Notes under the pieces: generated by a model
Told to the model about the DNA's origin: nothing
What the model saw: the letters and a program-made list of their open reading frames with translations, nothing else
Databases searched by the model: none
Made by a program: the position numbers and the translations under genes
Shown here: positions 1 through 7,799 of the stretch, in pieces
Layout of the letters: the number at the start of each line of letters is the position of its first letter
How positions within the stretch are numbered: position 1 is the first letter of the stretch
Source: JBBITW01 sp037440525
GTDB lineage: Bacteria > Desulfobacterota > BSN033 > UBA1163
Reading direction: 5' to 3'
NCBI GenBank assembly: GCA_037440525.1
Contig: JBBITW010000042.1
Coordinates: forward strand, 1-22,496
DNA: 22,496 bases

Positions 1-31
1 GAGGAGATCAGAAGTGGTTCACTTTTTAATT

Positions 32-2380
32 TTAGCTAACAGTCTTTTTTGGGATATCTTTATTGTTGAGCTCCTTGAGGCCCCTGAGTATTTTATCTCT
101 TGTTATGGGTAGGTCCTTTATCCTCACACCAGTTGCCCGATAGATTGCATTCCCGATAGCCGGAGCAACAGAGACCAATCCACCTTCGGAAAATCCCTTT
201 GCCCCGTAGGGCCCTTCAGAATGTGGGGCAAAGGCCATCATCGATTCAACTTCTCTATAAGAAGGAATATCCAGACTCGATGGTATTTTATATTCCCGAA
301 AATTTGGATTTGAAACTTTACCCCCCTCAATTATCATCTCCTCGAAGAGGGCTGTCCCAATACCCATCCCCATTCCACCCTCCATCTGACCCTTACAAAG
401 TTCAGGGTTTATGGGCTGCCCCATGTCAAAACATGCCCCTGCTCTTAATACCTTCACCTCTCCTGTTTCAATATTGACCATCACCTCCACTGCGTTTGCC
501 CCATGTGCATAAGAAGTGACAGGCCTTATACCCTGCCCTGTCTCGGCATCCTCAGGCTCGAGGGGACCTGCAAATAAACCATGACCAATGAGTTCACCCC
601 CTTTAAGAAGATACCCTGTGGTTTTGAACAATTCTTCAATTTTAATAATCTCCTCTCCTTTAATGTCATAAACGATACCATCTATCAATTCGAGGGATTG
701 CGAAGGTATATTAAATCTCTCCGAAATTATATCAAATAGCTTTCTCTTAAGATCATCACAGGCAGCCTTGAGGGCGTTTCCTGCATGAAATGTAGAACGA
801 CTTGATATGGTTCCAGAGTCAAAAGGTGTGAGAGCAGTATCGGTTTGCACTAACTTAACATTTTCAATTGATGTTTTAAACTCTTCAGCAGTTATCTGCG
901 AAAGGATTGTGTTGCATCCCTGTCCCACTTCGTGTGTGCTGTAGCGTACCTCAATTGTTCCATCTCTATTGAGTTTTACATCAACTGCTGTTCTTGTTCC
1001 TGGCATCGTATACTTGTTCCCAACTGCTATTCCCTTTCCTCTTCTCCATGGCCCCTTTTCTAATGGACATATCTTATCCCATTCGATCCACCTTGCTACC
1101 TTATCCAGACATTCCTTAGCTCCAATGCTATGGGTGATCATCCCGCATACATCCTCTTCTCCCTCTTTTAATAAGTTTTTCATTCTTATCTCCAGAGGAT
1201 CCATCCTCAACCTCTCTGCAATCATATCCATCTGTGATTCTATTGCCCAGATGACCTCTGTAGAACCAAAACCCCTAAAGGCCCCTGTGGGGGGACGATT
1301 TGTAGCAACTGCATAGGAATCGAGTTTAAAATTGGGAATCCTGTATGTGCCAACTGCCCCAAAGGCTGCGTTCTTAGCTACAAGAACTGTTGTTCCGCTG
1401 TACCCCCCAGCATTCAGGATGAGTTTCATCTCCCTTGCCAGAAGAGTCCCATCACTTTTTATCCCGTCCTTGATATATATGATCATCTCCTCCCGAGAGG
1501 TTCCATCAACAAATATCTCTTCCCTGTCAAGAACCAGTTTCACAGGTCTTCCTGTTTTAATGGCAAGAAGAGATGCAATCCCGGGAACGATGAGCCCTGC
1601 CTTTCCTCCAAAACACCCTCCAATATAAAGTGAGATAACCCTTACCTTTTCAGGAGGAAGTTTAAAAAGCCTGGAAAGTTCCATTTTATGGATATAGAGG
1701 AGGTGGGTTGAATCCCATACAGTCAAACCTCCATCAGGCTCAATCTTTGCAATAGCATTATGGGGCTCCAGAGAACAATGCTGTGCCATGGGAGTGGAGA
1801 ACCTGTTCTCTAAAATGATGTCCGAATGCTCAAACCCCATCTCCAAATCTCCCTTTCTAATCTGACGATGAACATATACATTCGGTCTATCTGCCTCAAA
1901 TTTATAGAGGGGATAAGGCTGTGGTGTCAGTGAATATTTGAATAGATCAGGATGGATTATAACAGAAGGATTTTTTTCCATCGACTCTTCTGCATCGAAG
2001 ATTGAGGGAAGTCCTTCATATTCAACCTCTATTCTTTCAATTGCTTCCTCGGCTGCCTCTACTGTTTCGGCCGCTATGGCTGCTACAGGTTCACCTGAAA
2101 AACGGACCCTGTCACGAGCAATAATATTTCTGTCCCTGATATGCCCCACCTTCTCATCTGGCGCATCCTTTCCTGTAATTACAGCCTTTACACCAGGATA
2201 TCCTTCAGCCCTGGAGGTATTTATGTTTATGATCCTCGCATGGGGATAAGGGCTTCGCAGAACCTTAGCATAAAGCATGCCTGGAAGTTTTAAATCGACA
2301 CTGTATAACGCCCTTCCTGTGGCCTTTTCTAATCCATCTACACGTGTAATATTTCTTCCTATCATTCTAAATGCATCCAT
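32..2380 (-). CDS. Molybdenum hydroxylase (xanthine dehydrogenase/aldehyde oxidase family) molybdopterin-binding large subunit
   Basis: This 782-residue protein has the full length expected of the Mo-binding subunit of a three-part molybdenum hydroxylase, which hydroxylates an N-heterocycle or aldehyde with water. The N-terminal a/b hammerhead domain covers about residues 18-125. The cofactor-binding part shows GGCFGGK (254-260), GAFRGFG (366-372) and EVGQG (484-488). The family's catalytic Glu is visible as E732 in GAKGFSE. The CO-dehydrogenase loop AYRCSFR is absent (the site reads AFRGFG), so this is not a form I CoxL. The [2Fe-2S] and FAD subunits are not in the window; they may lie beyond the left edge, downstream of this gene. 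The ATG at 2380 has a GGAAG ribosome site. The divergent TetR gene and an operator copy in the promoter suggest repression by that regulator. The family is clear; the substrate is unknown. Confidence 0.93.
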   Translation of the reverse strand: MDAFRMIGRNITRVDGLEKATGRALYSVDLKLPGMLYAKVLRSPYPHARIININTSRAEGYPGVKAVITGKDAPDEKVGHIRDRNIIARDRVRFSGEPVAAIAAETVEAAEEAIERIEVEYEGLPSIFDAEESMEKNPSVIIHPDLFKYSLTPQPYPLYKFEADRPNVYVHRQIRKGDLEMGFEHSDIILENRFSTPMAQHCSLEPHNAIAKIEPDGGLTVWDSTHLLYIHKMELSRLFKLPPEKVRVISLYIGGCFGGKAGLIVPGIASLLAIKTGRPVKLVLDREEIFVDGTSREEMIIYIKDGIKSDGTLLAREMKLILNAGGYSGTTVLVAKNAAFGAVGTYRIPNFKLDSYAVATNRPPTGAFRGFGSTEVIWAIESQMDMIAERLRMDPLEIRMKNLLKEGEEDVCGMITHSIGAKECLDKVARWIEWDKICPLEKGPWRRGKGIAVGNKYTMPGTRTAVDVKLNRDGTIEVRYSTHEVGQGCNTILSQITAEEFKTSIENVKLVQTDTALTPFDSGTISSRSTFHAGNALKAACDDLKRKLFDIISERFNIPSQSLELIDGIVYDIKGEEIIKIEELFKTTGYLLKGGELIGHGLFAGPLEPEDAETGQGIRPVTSYAHGANAVEVMVNIETGEVKVLRAGACFDMGQPINPELCKGQMEGGMGMGIGTALFEEMIIEGGKVSNPNFREYKIPSSLDIPSYREVESMMAFAPHSEGPYGAKGFSEGGLVSVAPAIGNAIYRATGVRIKDLPITRDKILRGLKELNNKDIPKKTVS

Positions 2381-2397
2381 TTCTCTTCCTTCATATA

Positions 2398-2417
2398 TAA
2401 AACAAGCGCTCGATTTA
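2398..2417. promoter_or_regulatory. Putative TetR operator, left copy
   Basis: This 20-bp sequence, with core ACAAGCGCTCGA, is the exact reverse complement of 2503-2522. The centre AGCGCT is itself palindromic, as expected for a dimeric TetR-family repressor. It lies directly downstream of the -10 box of the molybdenum hydroxylase promoter, so a bound protein would block transcription initiation. Confidence 0.75.
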
Positions 2418-2419
2418 AA

Positions 2420-2448
2420 TTTCTATCAAATCCTTAAAGGCATGTCAA
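2420..2448 (-). promoter_or_regulatory. Promoter of the molybdenum hydroxylase gene
   Basis: Read on the minus strand, a perfect TTGACA (2443-2448) is followed by a 17-bp spacer ending in TGA and then TAGAAA (2420-2425), which makes an extended -10. The start site would fall near 2413, inside operator copy 2398-2417, and the start codon is at 2380. No experiment supports it, but the spacing is ideal and the opposite strand has the mirror arrangement. Confidence 0.7.
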
Positions 2449-2473
2449 GTTGTATTTAAAGCAAAAAAAATTA

Positions 2474-2502
2474 TTGACAGATCCAGAGGGATTTGTTATT
2501 TG
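2474..2502 (+). promoter_or_regulatory. Promoter of the TetR-family regulator gene
   Basis: A perfect TTGACA (2474-2479) is followed by 17 bp and the extended -10 TGT-TATTTG (2494-2502). The start site would fall near 2509, inside the operator copy 2503-2522. It is back-to-back with the hydroxylase promoter; the two -35 boxes are 25 bp apart. Confidence 0.65.
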
Positions 2503-2522
2503 TAAATCGAGCGCTTGTTTTA
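2503..2522. promoter_or_regulatory. Putative TetR operator, right copy
   Basis: This is an exact 20-bp inverted copy of 2398-2417, placed just after the -10 box of the regulator gene and 16 bp before its start codon. It implies autoregulation together with control of the divergent molybdenum hydroxylase gene. Confidence 0.75.
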
Positions 2523-2538
2523 AAATTTTTGGTTTATC

Positions 2539-3204
2539 ATGAGCAAGACAGATCTTTTATCAAAAATAGAAAATCAGCCATTTGGATTGATAGATAAATT
2601 GATATCCTCTTCATCTAAGGATGCAAAGCTTATAGAAGCAAAACATCAAAAGATTATAGAGGGGGCTTGCTCCGTATTGTTTGAAAAGGGATATCATATG
2701 ACAACGATCCGTGATATCGCAAAGGCATGTCATATGTCGATGGGCCAGTTGTATCACTATATCTCTTCAAAGGATGATGTTCTGTATTTAGTTCACAAAC
2801 ACATGCAAAAAGTCTGGTATGAGTATTTAGAGAGATCACACCTGGAAAAGATCGAAGACCCTCTCCAAAAATTTAAAGAGGCACTTTATCGTTCTCTAAA
2901 ATTCATGATCGAAAACAAGAAGCTGATACAGTTTATCTATTCAGAGAGTAAATATCTTGATAAGAAACATCTCCAGGTGGTCCTCGAGCTGGATGAGAAG
3001 AATGTCATCGGCTTCTGGCAAAATCTCCTCCGGGAAATACATAAATCAAAACCCCTCAAAGGGGATCCAGATTTTTTAGGAAATCTCATTGCCTTCATCC
3101 TGGTATTTCTCTCCCTGAGAAGCTGGACCCTCAGAGGCAAGCCCCAGAAGAAGATCATCGACTCCCTTCTGGATTTTATTTTAAGGGGATTGGGTTTGAT
3201 TTAA
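2539..3204 (+). CDS. TetR/AcrR-family transcriptional regulator
   Basis: This 221-residue protein has the TetR DNA-binding domain at about residues 38-85, with the helix-turn-helix TTIRDIAKACHMSMGQLYHY followed by SSKDDVL. The first 30 or so residues, ahead of the usual family start, are polar and unassigned. The C-terminal helical part (90-221), where such regulators bind a ligand, has no motif I can assign to a compound. The start ATG at 2539 has only a poor ribosome site. The gene is divergent from the molybdenum hydroxylase gene and shares a control region with paired operators. It most likely represses both genes and is released by the substrate or a CoA/acid intermediate (inference). 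It converges on the nine-gene cluster that ends at 3297. Confidence 0.92.
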   Translation: MSKTDLLSKIENQPFGLIDKLISSSSKDAKLIEAKHQKIIEGACSVLFEKGYHMTTIRDIAKACHMSMGQLYHYISSKDDVLYLVHKHMQKVWYEYLERSHLEKIEDPLQKFKEALYRSLKFMIENKKLIQFIYSESKYLDKKHLQVVLELDEKNVIGFWQNLLREIHKSKPLKGDPDFLGNLIAFILVFLSLRSWTLRGKPQKKIIDSLLDFILRGLGLI

Positions 3205-3296
3205 TTATTGGCCCAGAATTTATGATTGAGCTTTAAAGGATTCTAATCGCCCCTGTTATAATTTACTTATTCCCTCTGCTAAATAATCTTTTCAAT

Positions 3297-4403
3297 TTAA
3301 ATGATCTTTATCTCTTGAGAAATCCTGGATAGTTTTTTTGGTTTATCTTCTGTCACAATAAACATATCTGCACAGGCTTCAAATACTTGTGGATGTGGTG
3401 AAAATACAGGATGGAGGGCAACTACCATATTTGGCCTCAACACTGTATCATCATCAAGTGAGATGAAAGGTCTTTCAATGATATCCTGCCCAATTCCATG
3501 TCCAGACCCCCGAAGGGCCCCGGTATATCTGCTTCCCTTAAGTGCTTCATTGATCGCCCTCATAACATCTGCCCCTTTGTTTCCTGGTCTAAGTTTTTCA
3601 GCCCCTCTTTCTTGAGCCTTTATATTTAGCTCCCAGGCTTCGAGTAATTCTCTTTTAGGCTCTCCAAAATTTATTAACCTCCCAAACTGAATCCAGTAAC
3701 CTCCAGGGGCCTGAACCTCAGGATAGAGGTTATAGCTGTCGCCAGGCTTGATTATATTGGTTGAGCGCGAGAGTGGATAACCACCTATATCTTCCACTCC
3801 CAAGTGATATAATGTTTTACAGACTTCACTTGTGATTTCATTCCATGTCCTTCCTGGCTGTGCAATCTCTATGCATGTCTCATATGCCTTATCCACTATC
3901 TGCACACCCTTCTCAATAACCTTAATCTCTTCCTGACTCTTAATCATCTTTAACTCATGGATGATATTTGTCTGTTTGAAATTAGCTCTGGGCAATTCTT
4001 TGAGAAGTCTTTGATAAACAGGCGAAGGTATAAAGTCTCCCTCTATTCCTATTGAACCTTTATCAATATTCATTTCTCTGATGACATTAGCAATCTCTGA
4101 TGCATAAGGCTCACTCTCCGATACCCATCCTCCTCTAAGTGGAAGTTCACGTGTATCCTCAATCCATCCCTTTTTAATATTGATAGCTACTGGGTTACCC
4201 TTTAGCGGAAAAACAACATATCCATATCTGAGTGTTGTCTTAACATTTGATATGTATCTTAGAGAACCCCTCCTCTCAATATGACCATCGCTCACAACCA
4301 AAAGTCCATGAAGCCCGGCCCTCTCCATCTCCCTTCGGATATTGAGCCACCTTCTATCACGCTCTTTAAAATCAGGGACATCTATTCCTTCAAGACCCAT
4401 CAT
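3297..4403 (-). CDS. Creatinase/M24 peptidase-fold protein lacking the metal ligands
   Basis: The 368 residues follow the creatinase/aminopeptidase P layout: an N-terminal creatinase domain (about 10-140) and a C-terminal pita-bread domain (about 155-360). The catalytic His is kept in GSGHGIGQD (H302). The five metal ligands of Xaa-Pro peptidases are otherwise mostly gone: GYWIQFGR (235-242) has Gln where GYxxDxxR has Asp, the first Asp is not found, the EPG-type Glu is His331, and the final Glu is Ala in ACADMFIVTE. Creatinase itself is a metal-independent member, so a C-N or related hydrolase or lyase is more likely than a peptidase. GGGAGG-type SD sequence lies 2 bp from the ATG at 4403 and 5 bp from the ATG at 4400, which may be the true start. 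It is the last gene of the minus-strand cluster, 79 bp after an enolase-superfamily gene. Confidence 0.85.
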   Translation of the reverse strand: MMGLEGIDVPDFKERDRRWLNIRREMERAGLHGLLVVSDGHIERRGSLRYISNVKTTLRYGYVVFPLKGNPVAINIKKGWIEDTRELPLRGGWVSESEPYASEIANVIREMNIDKGSIGIEGDFIPSPVYQRLLKELPRANFKQTNIIHELKMIKSQEEIKVIEKGVQIVDKAYETCIEIAQPGRTWNEITSEVCKTLYHLGVEDIGGYPLSRSTNIIKPGDSYNLYPEVQAPGGYWIQFGRLINFGEPKRELLEAWELNIKAQERGAEKLRPGNKGADVMRAINEALKGSRYTGALRGSGHGIGQDIIERPFISLDDDTVLRPNMVVALHPVFSPHPQVFEACADMFIVTEDKPKKLSRISQEIKII

Positions 4404-4482
4404 ATCCTCCCAAACTATTATGTTATATATTCACTTTGAAGTATTTTCGATTTCTCATATCATATCTAAATTAGCTTCAAGA

Positions 4483-5685
4483 TTAAGGCTTTTTTCCCAC
4501 GAGAATAGGACCTTTATCAGGTGGTATGAATCTTCTTAAGGCCTTCTCATTTAGTTCAATGCCAAGCCCTGGACCTGGAGGAATCCCTGCATAACCTCTC
4601 TCCACTTTAGGCCCTCCTATTAAGACATTCTCAACTTCCACATAATCTGGTTCAAAAGCTGGATATATTGTGAAAACTCCTGATACACCTGATCTGCTGT
4701 GGTGAAACATTGAATAGGTTGCTGCAGAGAAGTGATTTCGGGCTACGGCTGAAATCCCAATGCTTACCTGTCCTGAGAGAAGAACCCATTTCCCTGCCGC
4801 CTTAATCATACCTACTGCCTGTTTGCCCTTGTATATACCACCTAAACGGTCAATCTTGAAGTTGAAAAAATCTGCTGCATCCATCCTTATAACTCGCATC
4901 ATATCCTCCATTGTCAACGCACACTCACACGCACCCACCGGGATGGGAACATTTCTCTTCACCTCAGCAAGACCCTCAAGGTCATCATAATCTACTGGTT
5001 GTTCAAGAAAGACAGGTGAGAATTTCTCAACCTTCTGGCCGAAGTGAATCGCCTCTTTTACCTTTAATGAACCATTACAATCAAGCAAAAGATAGTGGTC
5101 AGGGCCCACTGCCTCCCTTATGGCAGAAACTCTCTCTATGTCTTTTAAATAATCGAGACCAACTTTTATTTTAAACAATCGGGGCTCCGGCCCTAAATCT
5201 TTTAATGAATCCTTTGCAATCTTTGCCATTACCTCAGGTCTGTCTATTCCTATGACGGCGGCCGATACAGGAAATCTATCCGCATAACAACCACCTATAA
5301 GTTGATACACAGGAACATTGAGGCTCTTACCCATGATGTCGTAAAGGGCAAAATCAATGGCTGATTTTGCAACAGTATTACCAATCACAGCTGAATCCAT
5401 CTTCACATGAATCAAATCTATATTGAATGGATTTTCTCCTTCTAAAACTTTTGGAAATAGATGGTGAGCAATTACCGCGATATCAGTCTCCTGGCTCTCC
5501 CCGCAATAGTAGATCCCCCATGTGCCTGCCTCACCGAGTCCTGAAATCCCTTCATCTGTGTATATTTTAATGACTAAATTATCTTCTCTTACACCCTCAT
5601 CAATAGCCGTTCCACGAAAGGCTGTCTTTACCTTACGTTTAAATGCAATGCTAACAGGAAACATCTCTATACCTATGATCTTCAT
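4483..5685 (-). CDS. Mandelate racemase/muconate lactonizing enzyme family protein (enolase superfamily), paralog 1
   Basis: This 400-residue enzyme has an N-terminal capping domain (about 1-130) and a TIM-barrel domain. Enolase-superfamily enzymes abstract the alpha proton of a carboxylate using Mg2+. Visible residues are KIK (K172, K174), D202 in DCNG, E228 in EQPV, and K277 in NFKIDRLGG. The KxK plus later Lys pattern is that of the muconate-lactonizing subgroup (cycloisomerases, dipeptide epimerases, some racemases). The third metal-ligand motif, usually ADES-like, reads GACEC (251-255), with Cys253 before E254. It closely resembles paralog 3 (shared GACE and ADFFN-K blocks) more than its neighbour paralog 2. 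A strong AGGAGG site lies 8 bp or so before the ATG. The cap residues do not identify a substrate for me. Confidence 0.92.
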   Translation of the reverse strand: MKIIGIEMFPVSIAFKRKVKTAFRGTAIDEGVREDNLVIKIYTDEGISGLGEAGTWGIYYCGESQETDIAVIAHHLFPKVLEGENPFNIDLIHVKMDSAVIGNTVAKSAIDFALYDIMGKSLNVPVYQLIGGCYADRFPVSAAVIGIDRPEVMAKIAKDSLKDLGPEPRLFKIKVGLDYLKDIERVSAIREAVGPDHYLLLDCNGSLKVKEAIHFGQKVEKFSPVFLEQPVDYDDLEGLAEVKRNVPIPVGACECALTMEDMMRVIRMDAADFFNFKIDRLGGIYKGKQAVGMIKAAGKWVLLSGQVSIGISAVARNHFSAATYSMFHHSRSGVSGVFTIYPAFEPDYVEVENVLIGGPKVERGYAGIPPGPGLGIELNEKALRRFIPPDKGPILVGKKP

Positions 5686-5869
5686 AATTATTCTCCTCCT
5701 GAATTATTCAATATGTTCTACCGTAATGCATCACCAAAGCAGAGAATTTAATGATCTGACGAGATTATCTAAAAAAACCTTATGGCGGTAACCTTTTCAT
5801 TCCTGCCAGATCCTTTAACTTACCTCTTTTAAGTGGCGGATTACGTTCTATCCCTCTTTACCAAAAAAT

Positions 5870-7045
5870 TTACTTCTCACTTACAACAATCTTATTGATC
5901 TTTGTGGATGAATAACGTTTGACCATTTCCTCGTTAAGTTCTATACCCAATCCGGGCCCTTTTGGTGGATATAGATAACCTATTTCAATTCTGCCATTTA
6001 TCTCTTTAGTTATGTCCGCTGTGATCTCTCTTGTCTCTGTTCCGCCATGGAGGTAGAAAATTAAACCAAGTTCATCGAGGATCTTATCCCTTTTTTGACG
6101 TGAGACAGCAAAATGTGCACCCACTGCATGTTCAATACCTGTCCCTAAGACACATATTGCATAATCAAGGTTTGCCGCCTCAATAAGGTTTGTATATATT
6201 AAGGCCTTCCTTACACCTCCAATTCTTCCTAAGAGGGCATGAAATATATCAGAGGCCCCATTTTTTATCATATTATATACTTCATTGACAGATTCAGCAC
6301 TCGCATCTGCAACAATTGGAACGTTTGTCCTCTGTTTGATAAATCTAAACCCATCAATATCATATGTTGTCACTGGTTGCTCGGCAAAGTGAATATCATA
6401 TTTTACCAGTTCTTCTATCAGTCGAAGTGCATCGTGTGCATTATAATGGCTTTGAGTCCCGGTCACGCTTGACATATCAATCCCGATAGGAATATCTGGT
6501 CCCACAGCCTCTCGGACGGTCTTAAACCTCTTTATTGCCATTTCAAAGTCACCACCAACATGTATTTTAAGACTATGAAATCCAGCACCAATATACTTTA
6601 GCGCCATCTCAGCTTGCGCCTCTGGTTCGTCAAGATTAACAATCCACTCAAGTGGGATCTTATCCCTGCTTATCCCACCAAGTAATTGATAAAGCGGTAT
6701 ATTTAATATCTTACCCTTAAGATCATATAAGGCATAATCTATATGGGCCTTTGTTCGCCAGTTTTGGGGAAGCAGAGCGTCAATCCGACTTAAAATCCTT
6801 TCCGTATTCAGTGGATCCTGGCCCAGGAGCACACCTGATGCAATGCTTTTCATCTGGGCCATAGCGCTCTCTCTGGTATTTCCAATCGCAGGGAAACCTA
6901 TGCTACTTCCAATGCCATCAATGCCTTCGTCTGTCATTATTCTCAAGATAACAAAATTGCCCGATGTTACACCTCCGGTAGAAACACGAAAAGGGATTTT
7001 GTATGGAATATCCACCGGAATTATCTCTACCCTGTTGATCTTCAT
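5870..7045 (-). CDS. Mandelate racemase/muconate lactonizing enzyme family protein (enolase superfamily), paralog 2 with altered active site
   Basis: This 391-residue enolase-superfamily protein has a cap domain at about 1-125 and a barrel beyond. The metal ligands look intact: D190 (GIDMSS), E222 (AEQPV) and D247 (VADAS). The acid/base set is unusual. The strand-2 KxK is K160-I-H162, and the strand-6 position that is Lys in paralogs 1 and 3 is Leu271 in HALLGRIGG. I see no obvious His at the end of strand 7 to give a mandelate-racemase-type dyad. Chemistry should therefore depend on Lys160 and perhaps His162, as in a one-base dehydratase or epimerase (inference). A GGAGG site precedes the ATG. 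It lies 74 bp after the iron-sulfur gene and 184 bp before paralog 1, in the same direction. Confidence 0.92.
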   Translation of the reverse strand: MKINRVEIIPVDIPYKIPFRVSTGGVTSGNFVILRIMTDEGIDGIGSSIGFPAIGNTRESAMAQMKSIASGVLLGQDPLNTERILSRIDALLPQNWRTKAHIDYALYDLKGKILNIPLYQLLGGISRDKIPLEWIVNLDEPEAQAEMALKYIGAGFHSLKIHVGGDFEMAIKRFKTVREAVGPDIPIGIDMSSVTGTQSHYNAHDALRLIEELVKYDIHFAEQPVTTYDIDGFRFIKQRTNVPIVADASAESVNEVYNMIKNGASDIFHALLGRIGGVRKALIYTNLIEAANLDYAICVLGTGIEHAVGAHFAVSRQKRDKILDELGLIFYLHGGTETREITADITKEINGRIEIGYLYPPKGPGLGIELNEEMVKRYSSTKINKIVVSEK

Positions 7046-7119
7046 TTTTCTTCCTCCTGATTTCTTAAATTATTATCCCAATTCCCTTGACCACTATCTA
7101 TTCTCACTTCATGTTTATA

Positions 7120-7776
7120 TTATTTTTTACCATCCAATAGTCCTTTTATTGCATCCTCCAAAAACTTAATCTCAGATGGACATGCCCTCCAGCAAAGACC
7201 ACAATCTAAACACATCCGAATCGTTTCAAGCATCTCTTCCCTTATATTGGGATTCATCAGCGAAACCTGGGAAACCCAGAGGAGTCCCAGAGGCCCTATG
7301 AATTCCTCTGGCCTATCTTTAAAAACATTGCAGACAGATTGACATATCAGGCATTCAAAACATGAGGTTAACTTAATATAATTATTAATGATATTTGATT
7401 TTAGACTCGAAGGTCTGTAAAAATTTGACCCAAGCAATGATGGGGCTAATTCTAAAATTTTATTTATGACCCTATTTCTGTCAATTACCAGGTCTTTTAT
7501 TATGGGTATATTAGGTAGAGGTTCGATTACCATTTCTGGCTCTATCTTCTTATTGCATGCAAGGCAAGGAACCTTGTTAACCATTATAGAGCACTCTCCA
7601 CATTTGACCTTCCCACATGCAAATCGAAAACCTAAGCTCGGATCATAATCTTCTTTCACCCTGATTAATGCACTCAATACCGTTTCACCCGGTTCACTCT
7701 CAATCTCAAATTTATCATACCTGTGCTGTTTATCTGAATCAGGATTGAAGCGATAGATACTTAGTTTTATTTTCAT
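7120..7776 (-). CDS. Succinate dehydrogenase/fumarate reductase-type iron-sulfur subunit (three clusters), pair 1
   Basis: This 218-residue protein has an N-terminal [2Fe-2S] ferredoxin fold with C54, C59, C62 and C74 (C-x4-C-x2-C-x11-C). It is followed by a C-terminal domain with two CxxCxxCxxxC sets, C139-C149 and C189-C199 (the second CLDCGLCWRACP). Two regular 4Fe-4S motifs resemble HdrC/thiol:fumarate-reductase-type subunits more than classical SdhB, whose second motif is irregular. No CCG domain is present. The gene is 23 bp downstream of its flavoprotein partner. No cytochrome b or other membrane anchor is encoded nearby, so a soluble electron-transfer complex is likely, with an unknown electron partner. 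Confidence 0.92.
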   Translation of the reverse strand: MKIKLSIYRFNPDSDKQHRYDKFEIESEPGETVLSALIRVKEDYDPSLGFRFACGKVKCGECSIMVNKVPCLACNKKIEPEMVIEPLPNIPIIKDLVIDRNRVINKILELAPSLLGSNFYRPSSLKSNIINNYIKLTSCFECLICQSVCNVFKDRPEEFIGPLGLLWVSQVSLMNPNIREEMLETIRMCLDCGLCWRACPSEIKFLEDAIKGLLDGKK

Positions 7777-7799
7777 ATCAGGATTCCTTGAACAATTAT

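Noticed and set aside
32..2380. Form I carbon monoxide dehydrogenase large subunit (CoxL)
   Set aside because: The diagnostic AYRCSFR loop is absent; the site reads AFRGFG.
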